Source: Verrucomicrobia bacterium TMED44
GTDB taxonomy: Bacteria > Verrucomicrobiota > Verrucomicrobiia > Opitutales > Seribacteraceae
Direction of reading: 5' to 3'
DNA length: 7,031 bases
NCBI GenBank assembly: GCA_002168015.1
Contig: NHCX01000046.1
Location: 10,150-17,180 of the forward strand
Made by a program: the position numbers and the translations under genes. Under the pieces are notes generated by a model. It ran no database searches. It was not told the DNA's origin and was given only the letters and a program-made list of their open reading frames with translations. This document shows positions 1 to 5,781 of the stretch, piece by piece (the first letter of the stretch is position 1; the number at the start of each line of letters is the position of its first letter).

Positions 1-1
1 T

Positions 2-658
2 AATGAGGAAAGTAACCAGTCTGTTTTGATAAAATTTAATCTAGAGATTACTAAAGAAAAGCACTTTCCTGTGATCGATATGCCTTCAAGGATTGAGGTT
101 TTAGAAGGAGAAGACTACAAGGCTGATTTTAACTTTTATGATGAGGATGGCGATGAGCTCTCTTTCTCATTCACTGGACCAGACTGGATTAAGGTACAAA
201 TACTCGAAGGAAATATGGCAAGATTAGAAATTTCAAGTGGAAGCAATGTAGGTGAATTTAAATTCGAGTCGACCGTGATTGATCAAACAGGTTTACACTC
301 GGAGCACACCGCAAATATCGTAGTGAAACCCAAAGAAAAGATAGTTAATGATGACAGCAATATAACAGATGATGTACTTCCTTCCACTTGGTTTAGTGAC
401 CGCTATAATTTTGATAATGGATGGAGCTTCCACTATCGTTTTGGGTGGATATATATTGGTGAAGCTAAAGATGATTCTTTATGGATGTGGAAAGAAGGGT
501 GGGGCTGGTTATGGACAAGAGCAAATTTATGGAATGAAGAAAGCTCAGGTTATTTTTTCCGGTCAGATCAATCGTCATGGATTTTTTGGAATGAAAGTAC
601 CTCTGATAACAAATCTAGAGCTTACGATTTTAAGACAAAGCAATGGACAGATTTTTAA
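2..658 (+). CDS. 3' part of a surface/secreted protein with Ig-like domain and Trp-rich C-terminal repeats (5' end outside window)
   Basis: The reading frame is open to the left edge, so this is the C-terminal part of a longer protein. A TTG at 26 could serve as a start, but it lies in mid-domain with no ribosome binding site, so I treat the gene as truncated by the window. Bases about 59-331 encode an Ig/cadherin-like beta-sandwich repeat: it has a Pro at entry, an acidic DEDGDE loop, a G-x-F-x-F strand, a D-x-T-G turn and a final hydrophobic strand. A short linker with NDD and TDD follows. Bases 389-655 encode a terminal domain of about 89 residues with 12 tryptophans, in roughly four repeats shaped like aromatic-x-aromatic, a few residues, then (G)W-aromatic. 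I recall similar Trp-rich tails at the C-termini of many large extracellular proteins of marine Verrucomicrobia; a sorting or surface-anchoring role is inference. It converges on dxs with a 7-base gap. The substrate or ligand is unknown. Confidence 0.8.
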   Translation, partial: NEESNQSVLIKFNLEITKEKHFPVIDMPSRIEVLEGEDYKADFNFYDEDGDELSFSFTGPDWIKVQILEGNMARLEISSGSNVGEFKFESTVIDQTGLHSEHTANIVVKPKEKIVNDDSNITDDVLPSTWFSDRYNFDNGWSFHYRFGWIYIGEAKDDSLWMWKEGWGWLWTRANLWNEESSGYFFRSDQSSWIFWNESTSDNKSRAYDFKTKQWTDF

Positions 659-665
659 ATCAAAA

Positions 666-2600
666 CTATACGGCTATCCTTCTTTTCCTGATTTTTAAAT
701 CCTTCAGGATAGAATCTACTATTTGAAAAATAGAGTTTTCGTCCAAAGAGTACTTTTTTCTTAATGAATGAGTGGAATCTCCATGATCAATAAATTGGTC
801 GGGCCATCCAATTCTCTTAACATGCATGTCAACTTTCTTTCCCTCAAGTGACTCGAGTATGGCAGATCCGAACCCTCCGGCTAAAACATTGTCTTCCATT
901 GTAATAAGACATTGATGGGTGGTACTTTGTTGATGTAAGAGATCTTCGTCCACAGGTTTTACAAACCTAGGATCTACAATGGTGGGGAGAAAACCATAGT
1001 GATCAAATAATAAAGAAGAGATCTTTTTGGCAGTTTCTAAAAAACTTCCGAGTGCCCAAATTGTAAGGATTTCTCCCTCTTGAATTGTATTTGCTTTTCC
1101 TATCTCTAAGAGTGCGGGATTATCTTTGAGTTGAATACCAGTACCCGAACCTCTTGGATAGCGAATAAAGGATGGAGATTTATAAGAAATTCCACTGCGA
1201 ATCATATCTTGAAGTTCATCTTCGTTGGAAGGAGCCATGATTATGGAATTAGGAATACACCTTAGGTAAGAAAGATCGAAGAGACCATGATGGGTTGGGC
1301 CGTCATTGGGAGAAAGCCCTGAACGGTCCAAGCAGAAAGTAACAGGTAGATTTTGCAAACAAACATCATGTATGATTGGATCGTAGGCCCTTTGTAAAAA
1401 TGTGGAATAGATCGCACAAACTGGATTCATACCTTGTGTGGCCATCCCTGCCGCAAGTAGAACAGCATGCTCTTCGGCTATTCCCACATCGTGAAATCTT
1501 TCTGGGATTGCTTCCTGTAGAGCATCCAATCCGGTTCCACTAGGCATAGCTGCCGTTATTCCCACAATACTTTTATTTTCCTGAGCTAATTTTGCCAAGC
1601 AGCACCCAAATACATCCTGATATTTTGGAGGAGAACTTTTGGCACTGGGTGGTGCTTTGCCCGTTTGCAAGTCAAAGGGACCCGACCCGTGCCATTTTTC
1701 AGGTTCTTCAACTGCAACTGGGAACCCTTTCCCTTTTTTGGTTAGCAAATGAAGCACGATGGGCTCATCTGTTTTCTTAGCGAATTCAAAGAAATGAATG
1801 AGTCCCTGAATATCATGACCGTCAATCGGGCCAAGGTACCTTATGCCTAGTTTTTCAAAAATACTCGAAGGTGCAATTAATTCTTTCGTGTCTCGTTTAG
1901 CTTTGGAGACAAGTTTCATAAAAGATTTCCCATAAGGGATTTGAGAAAGAAATGATTCAGCTTCTTTGTGGATTCGGTTGTAGGAAGGTTTAGTGATTAA
2001 TTCATTAAAGTATTTGGCAAGAGCACCAACATTTTTAGCAATAGACCATTCATTGTCGTTTAGAATCAAAATAAACTTTTTTGTGGTACATGCTATATTG
2101 TTAAGTGCTTCGAGTGTTATTCCGCAGGTGAATGCTGCATCGCCAGCTATAGCCACAACATGGTTGCTCTCCTCTTTTAAGTCTCTTGCCACGCACATTC
2201 CAAGTGCACTAGATAGGGCAGTACCGGCATGACCCGCCCCAAAAGAATCGTGAGGACTTTCTCCGATATTAAGGAAACCGCTCAAGCCTTCATCATTTCT
2301 AATTTTATCGAAACGAGAGTCATTTCTTCCAGTCAGTAATTTATGGACATAACCCTGATGGGAAACATCCCAGCAGAATTTATCAACTGGGGAATCGAAG
2401 GCTAAATGGAGAGCAATCGTGAGTTCAACAACTCCGAGGTTGGGTCCCACATGACCACCGTTTTTGGAAGTAACATGAATGAGTCGGTGACGAATCTCTT
2501 CAGCTAGAATATTGAGCTCTTCTTTAGAAAGTCCTCGAAGATCTTTCGGTGAATTAATTTTCGATAAAAATGAGTATTCCTTGTCGTTTGAAAATGACAT
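666..2600 (-). CDS. dxs: 1-deoxy-D-xylulose-5-phosphate synthase (Dxs)
   Basis: Cytosolic, thiamine diphosphate (ThDP) and Mg-dependent enzyme that joins pyruvate and glyceraldehyde 3-phosphate into DXP, the first step of MEP isoprenoid synthesis and a precursor for thiamine and pyridoxal. At 644 residues it has normal family length and all three transketolase-like domains. Visible conserved sites include His50 (GGH), His81 (DVSHQGY), His124 (GAGH), the ThDP motif beginning GDA at 153-155 and ending NDN at 181-183, His304, the catalytic Glu376 (GIAEEH), Arg404 (YSTFLQRAYD), Arg426, Asp433 and His437 (DGPTHHG). The C-terminal domain carries GWPDQFIDHG at about 598-607. The third residue of the usual GDG is Ala. 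The ATG start lies 14 bases after the xseB stop, so the two genes are probably cotranscribed. No Shine-Dalgarno sequence is visible; translation may depend on coupling. The gene ends 7 bases from the convergent surface-protein gene. Confidence 0.97.
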   Translation of the reverse strand: MSFSNDKEYSFLSKINSPKDLRGLSKEELNILAEEIRHRLIHVTSKNGGHVGPNLGVVELTIALHLAFDSPVDKFCWDVSHQGYVHKLLTGRNDSRFDKIRNDEGLSGFLNIGESPHDSFGAGHAGTALSSALGMCVARDLKEESNHVVAIAGDAAFTCGITLEALNNIACTTKKFILILNDNEWSIAKNVGALAKYFNELITKPSYNRIHKEAESFLSQIPYGKSFMKLVSKAKRDTKELIAPSSIFEKLGIRYLGPIDGHDIQGLIHFFEFAKKTDEPIVLHLLTKKGKGFPVAVEEPEKWHGSGPFDLQTGKAPPSAKSSPPKYQDVFGCCLAKLAQENKSIVGITAAMPSGTGLDALQEAIPERFHDVGIAEEHAVLLAAGMATQGMNPVCAIYSTFLQRAYDPIIHDVCLQNLPVTFCLDRSGLSPNDGPTHHGLFDLSYLRCIPNSIIMAPSNEDELQDMIRSGISYKSPSFIRYPRGSGTGIQLKDNPALLEIGKANTIQEGEILTIWALGSFLETAKKISSLLFDHYGFLPTIVDPRFVKPVDEDLLHQQSTTHQCLITMEDNVLAGGFGSAILESLEGKKVDMHVKRIGWPDQFIDHGDSTHSLRKKYSLDENSIFQIVDSILKDLKIRKRRIAV

Positions 2601-2614
2601 ATTTCAAATTATTT

Positions 2615-2890
2615 TTAAGATTCAACCTTCTCAGCAGCAGTTGCTTTGGTAAGTTTAAACTCTGCTTCTTCGACTTTTTTCTGACATATTTTAAGAAGAG
2701 ACATTCCAGATTGATAATTCTTAATCATTGAGTCTAAATCCACCTCGGCACTTTCCATCTCAGAAACTAACTCTTCTAGGCGAGTTATCGCTTCCTCGAA
2801 TTTAAGACCCTTGAATTCATCCTGATCTGGTGATTTGTCGTTGGTAGGCATCTGATCAATAATAAGTTTATTTTGGCTGTTCGCAATCAT
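2615..2890 (-). CDS. xseB: Exodeoxyribonuclease VII small subunit (XseB)
   Basis: Small accessory subunit of exonuclease VII, which with XseA degrades single-stranded DNA to oligonucleotides in the cytosol. The 91-residue length suits the family. The core helical hairpin spans residues 29-85, with the typical pattern FEEAITRLEELVSEME, then DLDSMIKNYQSGM, then LKICQKKVEEAE. The first 28 residues are a poorly conserved polar extension, so an internal ATG at 2849-2851 (Met14) is an alternative start; neither start has a clear Shine-Dalgarno sequence. It is the first gene of the unit and is followed after 14 bases by dxs. In many bacteria the order is xseA-xseB-ispA-dxs; here ispA does not intervene and the gene upstream is an unrelated divergent protease, so xseA must lie elsewhere. 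Confidence 0.93.
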   Translation of the reverse strand: MIANSQNKLIIDQMPTNDKSPDQDEFKGLKFEEAITRLEELVSEMESAEVDLDSMIKNYQSGMSLLKICQKKVEEAEFKLTKATAAEKVES

Positions 2891-2929
2891 TGAAAATGAA
2901 ATGCAATGACCATCGACACTTTTTTATGT

Positions 2930-2943
2930 TTGTGTTAAAACAA
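2930..2943. promoter_or_regulatory. Imperfect palindrome in the xseB / M48 protease divergent gap (possible operator)
   Basis: The 61-base gap 2891-2951 must hold the start signals of both divergent genes. I see no convincing promoter hexamer pair on either strand. The most structured element is TTGTGTTAAAACAA, a 14-base palindrome with one mismatched pair, centred on 2936/2937. It lies 8 bases before the protease ATG. It could be an operator or a chance AT-rich symmetry. Confidence 0.2.
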
Positions 2944-2951
2944 GCAATAAG

Positions 2952-4208
2952 ATGTCAAGTGTTCAAATAATAATTATCATTGCTGCTTTTATTCATGTAG
3001 TTTTTGAATCCGTGCTCAATTTTTTGAATTTTAAAAAACTGATAAGAGACAAGGATTTCCAACCTGAAAAGACCAAGGTGCTTATGGATGAAGATCAATG
3101 GGGGAAAGCAAGTAATTATGCTATTGCTAAAACCAAGTTATCTCTATGGCAGGATTTTTTCAGTTTTGTTATTTTTGTGCCCATTATTCTATTTCTCTAC
3201 CCTTGGGTATTTAATCTTTGGGATACAACAACTGAAAGTGCTATTTATCAATGTGCATTTATTTCGGTGGCTTTCCTTCTCGCCATCCAAAGTCCGAGTT
3301 TGTTATTCGATTGGATTAAACAATTTCGTCTGGAGGAACATTTTGGATTTAATAAGTCAAACACGAGACTGTGGATCACAGATAAAGTAAAAGAAAATAT
3401 TCTTGGTCTTATTTTGGGTACTTTGATTTTTGCTCTCTTGATTTGGCTGTATCGAACATTGTCCAGTTTCTCAGATTACTGGTGGTTTTTCGCCTTCAGT
3501 GCGTTTTTTGTTTTTCAGCTAGCCATGATGGTGTTGTGGCCAAAATTCATATTACCACTTTTTAATAAATTAACTCCTCTTGAAGATGGCTCTTTAAAGG
3601 ATAGCCTTTTTTCTTTGGCAAACCGAACCGGTTTTGAAGCTAAAACAATCGAAGTTATAGACGGGAGTAAAAGGTCTTCTCATTCCAACGCTTTTTTTAC
3701 AGGTTTTGGTAAATTCCGAAGAATAGTTTTATATGACACGCTGATAAGTCAGATGGAGGAACGCCAAGTTGAAGCAGTGCTCGCCCATGAGATAGGTCAC
3801 TATAAAAAAGGACATATTCCCAAGCGCTTATGCTTTTCATTTCTTAGTGGGTTGTTTGGTTTCTATGCACTTTCGCTTGGTATGTCTCAAGTTTGGCTGT
3901 ATGAAGGATTAGCATTAAAGGTGGAAAATGTGGGTTCTCTCAGTACGATTTTAATTGGAGCAATTCTCATACTCCCAAATTTCACCTATTGGCTGTCGCC
4001 TATTTCTAATATTTTCTCCCGTAAACATGAATATGAGGCGGACCGATTTGCAAGAGATGCAATGAATGGCGGAAGTGATCTGATTGAAGCTTTGCAAAAG
4101 TTATATCGGGAAAATCTTTCGCATCCACTTCCTCATAAATTACTTGTATTTTTTCATTATTCACACCCCACATTCTTCGAGAGGAAAGAAGCATTAGAAT
4201 CTCCTTGA
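2952..4208 (+). CDS. M48 family Ste24-type membrane zinc metalloprotease
   Basis: Integral membrane metallopeptidase of family M48A, the group of eukaryotic CAAX prenyl protease Ste24. The eukaryotic enzyme trims prenylated proteins; bacterial members have no established prenylated substrate and are usually thought to act in membrane protein turnover, so the substrate here is unknown. The zinc site is complete: HEIGH at 279-283 supplies His279, the catalytic Glu280 and His283, and Glu360 in HEYEAD is the expected third ligand. The family signature SNAFFTGFGKFRRIVLYDTL lies at 245-264, and YSHPTFFER near the C-terminus (403-411) matches the Ste24 tail. About seven hydrophobic segments are visible: near 3-20, 64-90, 100-120, 148-167, 177-203, 292-312 and 328-349. 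The 418-residue length suits the family. The ATG start has no clear Shine-Dalgarno sequence. The gene is divergent from xseB and ends 10 bases from the convergent VanZ-like gene. Confidence 0.93.
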   Translation: MSSVQIIIIIAAFIHVVFESVLNFLNFKKLIRDKDFQPEKTKVLMDEDQWGKASNYAIAKTKLSLWQDFFSFVIFVPIILFLYPWVFNLWDTTTESAIYQCAFISVAFLLAIQSPSLLFDWIKQFRLEEHFGFNKSNTRLWITDKVKENILGLILGTLIFALLIWLYRTLSSFSDYWWFFAFSAFFVFQLAMMVLWPKFILPLFNKLTPLEDGSLKDSLFSLANRTGFEAKTIEVIDGSKRSSHSNAFFTGFGKFRRIVLYDTLISQMEERQVEAVLAHEIGHYKKGHIPKRLCFSFLSGLFGFYALSLGMSQVWLYEGLALKVENVGSLSTILIGAILILPNFTYWLSPISNIFSRKHEYEADRFARDAMNGGSDLIEALQKLYRENLSHPLPHKLLVFFHYSHPTFFERKEALESP

Positions 4209-4218
4209 TTCACTGATT

Positions 4219-4668
4219 TTAAGTGGAAGTTGCTATGTACTTCGTGCATGCTTTGATCGCAAGGATGGCGAGTATTACCCCTGCCAAGTTCATTACAAGA
4301 TCACCAAGTGAGGGAAAGCGGTCAGGAATGATGGCTTGTATTGCCTCATTGAACATTGCGTAGAAAATTGAGATAGAAATAGCTTTTTTGCTGATACTTT
4401 GTATGAGATTTTTTTCTGTAAAAAACCAATGAGCCATCCAGGTAAAAGCGAAAAATAGTGGGAGATGACTTAAATCCTGGAGCCAAAACGGATAATCGTA
4501 AAGTTGCTCTGATAACCTTATTGCGATCTCTGCCGCGTCAAACTTATCGAGAGCTTCAGGTTTTGGAATCCCCGTAATTAATTGAAGGAAGAAACCGTAA
4601 AGCAAAGGGACAATTTTTCGAATAATTGTGCTTTGGGGACAATGAATTGATGAGAGAAATTTTAACAT
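4219..4668 (-). CDS. VanZ-like family small membrane protein
   Basis: Predicted inner-membrane protein of 149 residues with about four hydrophobic segments (near 17-33, 62-83, 94-106 and 124-141). The VanZ-like signature is visible: D-L-S-H at 65-68 corresponds to the usual D-K-x-x-H, and the later block has FNEAIQ at 106-111, then PDRFPSLGDLVMNLAG at 115-130, matching the E-x-x-Q...P-x-R-x-x-x-x-D-x-x-x-N-x-x-G pattern. VanZ itself gives low-level teicoplanin resistance, but most homologues have no known role, and nothing nearby suggests a glycopeptide resistance cluster. The ATG start is the only sensible one; the region before it contains a run of seven C (coding strand) and no Shine-Dalgarno sequence. 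The gene stands alone, convergent with the M48 protease and divergent from the FmdB-like gene. Confidence 0.82.
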   Translation of the reverse strand: MLKFLSSIHCPQSTIIRKIVPLLYGFFLQLITGIPKPEALDKFDAAEIAIRLSEQLYDYPFWLQDLSHLPLFFAFTWMAHWFFTEKNLIQSISKKAISISIFYAMFNEAIQAIIPDRFPSLGDLVMNLAGVILAILAIKACTKYIATST

Positions 4669-4706
4669 GAAAGTCGGGGGGGCATAGTCCTTGGTTGTAT
4701 CTTGGC

Positions 4707-4736
4707 TTGTAATTGACAGCTGAATTTACATTTAAT
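4707..4736 (+). promoter_or_regulatory. Candidate promoter for the FmdB-like/lipoprotein unit (possibly leaderless)
   Basis: TTGTAA at 4707-4712 and TTTAAT at 4731-4736 are spaced by 18 bases and match four and five of the six sigma-70 consensus positions. A start about seven bases after the -10 box would fall at or next to the ATG at 4744, giving a leaderless transcript; this agrees with the absence of a Shine-Dalgarno sequence before that ATG. A perfect TTGACA at 4713-4718 lies in the same stretch, but any -10 box at normal spacing from it would abut the start codon and put transcription inside the gene. Confidence 0.25.
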
Positions 4737-4740
4737 TATA
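4735..4740 (-). promoter_or_regulatory. Candidate -10 box (TATAAT) for the VanZ-like gene
   Basis: Read on the minus strand, these bases are an exact TATAAT. Transcription would start near 4728 and give a leader of about 60 bases before the VanZ-like ATG at 4668. No good -35 hexamer stands at the expected distance, where the FmdB-like coding sequence already begins, so this is a weak call based on one perfect hexamer in an AT-rich stretch. Confidence 0.3.
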
Positions 4741-4743
4741 CAA

Positions 4744-5316
4744 ATGCCAATCTACGAATTTCATTCACCTGATACTGGGAAGATTTATTCATTTTTCGCC
4801 CCCACCATTAAGTACTCCGATTTAGTTCCTCTTTGCCCCGAAGGGCCGGGTAAGAAAATGGTAAGATTGATCTCGGGGTTCTCAATTACTGGTAAGCAAA
4901 AAGAAGCAACTCAACCTGAAGCCCAAAACGATCAAGATCCTGACGATCCGTTTGCTGGGATGGACAGGGACCATGCCAATGAAATCATGAAGGAACTGGA
5001 AAGCTCGATTTCTGGAATGGATGAGGATAATCCTGATCCCCGGCAAATGGGGTCATTGATGAGGAAGATGTGTGAGTTAAGCGGTGAAACAATGGATGAA
5101 CCAATGGAAGAAGTTGTAAGGAAACTAGAGGAGGGTATGAATCCTGAAGACTTAGAGGATAGAATGGGTGAGTTTATGGGGGATGGAGACATCGATCAGG
5201 CACGGTCAAAAGATGAAACTCATGAGTCTACTCAATCGAAGTTACGAAAACTTCTCCTTGCTCGCCCCATAAGAGATCCTCAACTTTATGATTTCAGGGA
5301 TTTCATTGCTGAATAA
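4744..5316 (+). CDS. FmdB-like protein with degenerate zinc ribbon and acidic helical tail
   Basis: The N-terminus MPIYEF followed by an aspartate and glycine at the right spacing matches the start of FmdB-type putative regulatory proteins, which normally carry a C-x-x-C...C-x-x-C zinc ribbon in their first 40 residues. Here the expected cysteines at 8 and 11 are Ser8 and Thr11, and the second knuckle keeps only Cys31 (the partner position is Gly34), so zinc binding by this motif is unlikely. Residues 50-75 are a polar, Asp-rich linker. Residues 75-150 are acidic, methionine-rich and probably helical (for example EEVVRKLEEGMNPEDLEDRM). Residues 163-190 include a basic stretch, then a final block with LYDFRDF. 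The total is 190 residues. I recall similar proteins in other Verrucomicrobia, but no function is known. The MPIYEF match fixes the start. It overlaps or nearly touches the downstream lipoprotein gene, implying cotranscription. Confidence 0.75.
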   Translation: MPIYEFHSPDTGKIYSFFAPTIKYSDLVPLCPEGPGKKMVRLISGFSITGKQKEATQPEAQNDQDPDDPFAGMDRDHANEIMKELESSISGMDEDNPDPRQMGSLMRKMCELSGETMDEPMEEVVRKLEEGMNPEDLEDRMGEFMGDGDIDQARSKDETHESTQSKLRKLLLARPIRDPQLYDFRDFIAE

Positions 5317-5773
5317 TTTACAGCCTGTGAGATTTAATCGTTTACTTTTTTTACTTGGTTACTTGGTTTTAATTTTATTTTTAGACTCATGTGCTGAAAA
5401 TAATCATGAGAGTAAGCAGGAAGACGATGTAGAGTGGAAGGGAGCATTTGAAACATTTGAAAATACCTTTGAGAAGAAACCGTCTTTAGATTCAACCGAT
5501 CCTGAAGAAATTCTTTACTTAAAAGGTGATGGCCAGCCATTTTCGGGATCCATTGAAAGAAATTCTACCTCCCGTATCAGTCTGGACGAATATGACAATG
5601 GAAGATTAGAGGGAGTGTCGGTAAGAAAGTCTGCGGACGGCTCATGGGTTGAAGCAAAGTACAAAGATGGCAAACTGCATGGCAAAATGACATTTTATGG
5701 TACAAATGGGGAAATTCGCTCGGTGATGTATTATCAAAATGGTAATCTTATTCCACCAAAAGTTGCAGATTAA
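5288..5773 (+). CDS. Lipoprotein with MORN/YwqK-type repeats
   Basis: Predicted lipid-anchored envelope protein. A hydrophobic stretch (about residues 19-32) preceded by two arginines runs into L-D-S-C, with Cys35 as the likely lipidated residue. The mature part starts with a polar, acidic linker. From about residue 76 it shows MORN-2/YwqK-like repeats: the Y-x-N/D-G-x-L-x-G pattern occurs at YDNGRLEG (102-109) and YKDGKLHG (125-132), with a partial copy YQNGNLIP at 149-156. Such repeats form small beta-hairpin sheets; the binding partner is unknown. The start is uncertain: ATG 5288 overlaps the upstream gene by 29 bases; TTG 5306 has an AGGGA at 5296-5300 in front; GTG 5327 gives the most typical lipoprotein signal (MRFNR plus hydrophobic core, Cys at 22). 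I list the longest form. It lies in one unit with the FmdB-like gene and ends 7 bases from the convergent kinase gene. Confidence 0.78.
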   Translation: MISGISLLNNLQPVRFNRLLFLLGYLVLILFLDSCAENNHESKQEDDVEWKGAFETFENTFEKKPSLDSTDPEEILYLKGDGQPFSGSIERNSTSRISLDEYDNGRLEGVSVRKSADGSWVEAKYKDGKLHGKMTFYGTNGEIRSVMYYQNGNLIPPKVAD

Positions 5774-5781
5774 ATTAATCT
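5767..5781. repeat. Short inverted repeat over the stop codons of the lipoprotein and kinase genes
   Basis: AGATTA and TAATCT form perfect 6-base arms around a 3-base AAT loop. The element covers the TAA of the lipoprotein gene and the last base of the kinase stop. The stem is AT-rich and no clean T-run follows on either strand, so it is at best a weak bidirectional transcription stop. Confidence 0.3.

Noticed and set aside
369..698. Open plus-strand frame of 109 codons overlapping the Trp-rich domain.
   Set aside because: It is an alternative frame of the Ig/Trp-rich protein and runs into dxs; its product resembles no family, while the other frame has clear repeats.
650..701. A 12-base direct repeat, GATTTTTAAATC, at 650-661 and 690-701.
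   Set aside because: The motif is a simple AT-rich near-palindrome, one copy lies in the end of the surface-protein gene and the other in dxs codons; two copies are compatible with chance.
686..709. Inverted repeat TCCTGA / TCAGGA with a 12-base loop, considered as a terminator.
   Set aside because: It has a short stem, a long loop, no T-run after it on either strand, and lies in dxs coding sequence.
1592..2232. Two short plus-strand open frames inside dxs (1592-1780 and 1993-2232).
   Set aside because: They lie wholly within a complete, well-conserved Dxs gene on the other strand.
4226..4243. Inverted repeat GAAGT / ACTTC near the VanZ-like 3' end.
   Set aside because: It is a five-base stem with an eight-base loop and no following T-run; compatible with chance.
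4219..4668. Possible glycopeptide-resistance locus because of the VanZ-like gene.
   Set aside because: No vanH, vanA, vanX or regulator gene is nearby, and VanZ-like proteins are widespread without a resistance role.
4932..5192. Ser-rich minus-strand open frame of 86 codons.
   Set aside because: It is the antisense of the acidic, Met-rich region of the FmdB-like gene; the composition is a by-product of that strand.
5288..5773. Reading the MORN/YwqK lipoprotein as a toxin-antitoxin component, a label often given to YwqK-like proteins.
   Set aside because: There is a lipoprotein signal and no toxin-like partner; the acidic FmdB-like neighbour has no toxin features.
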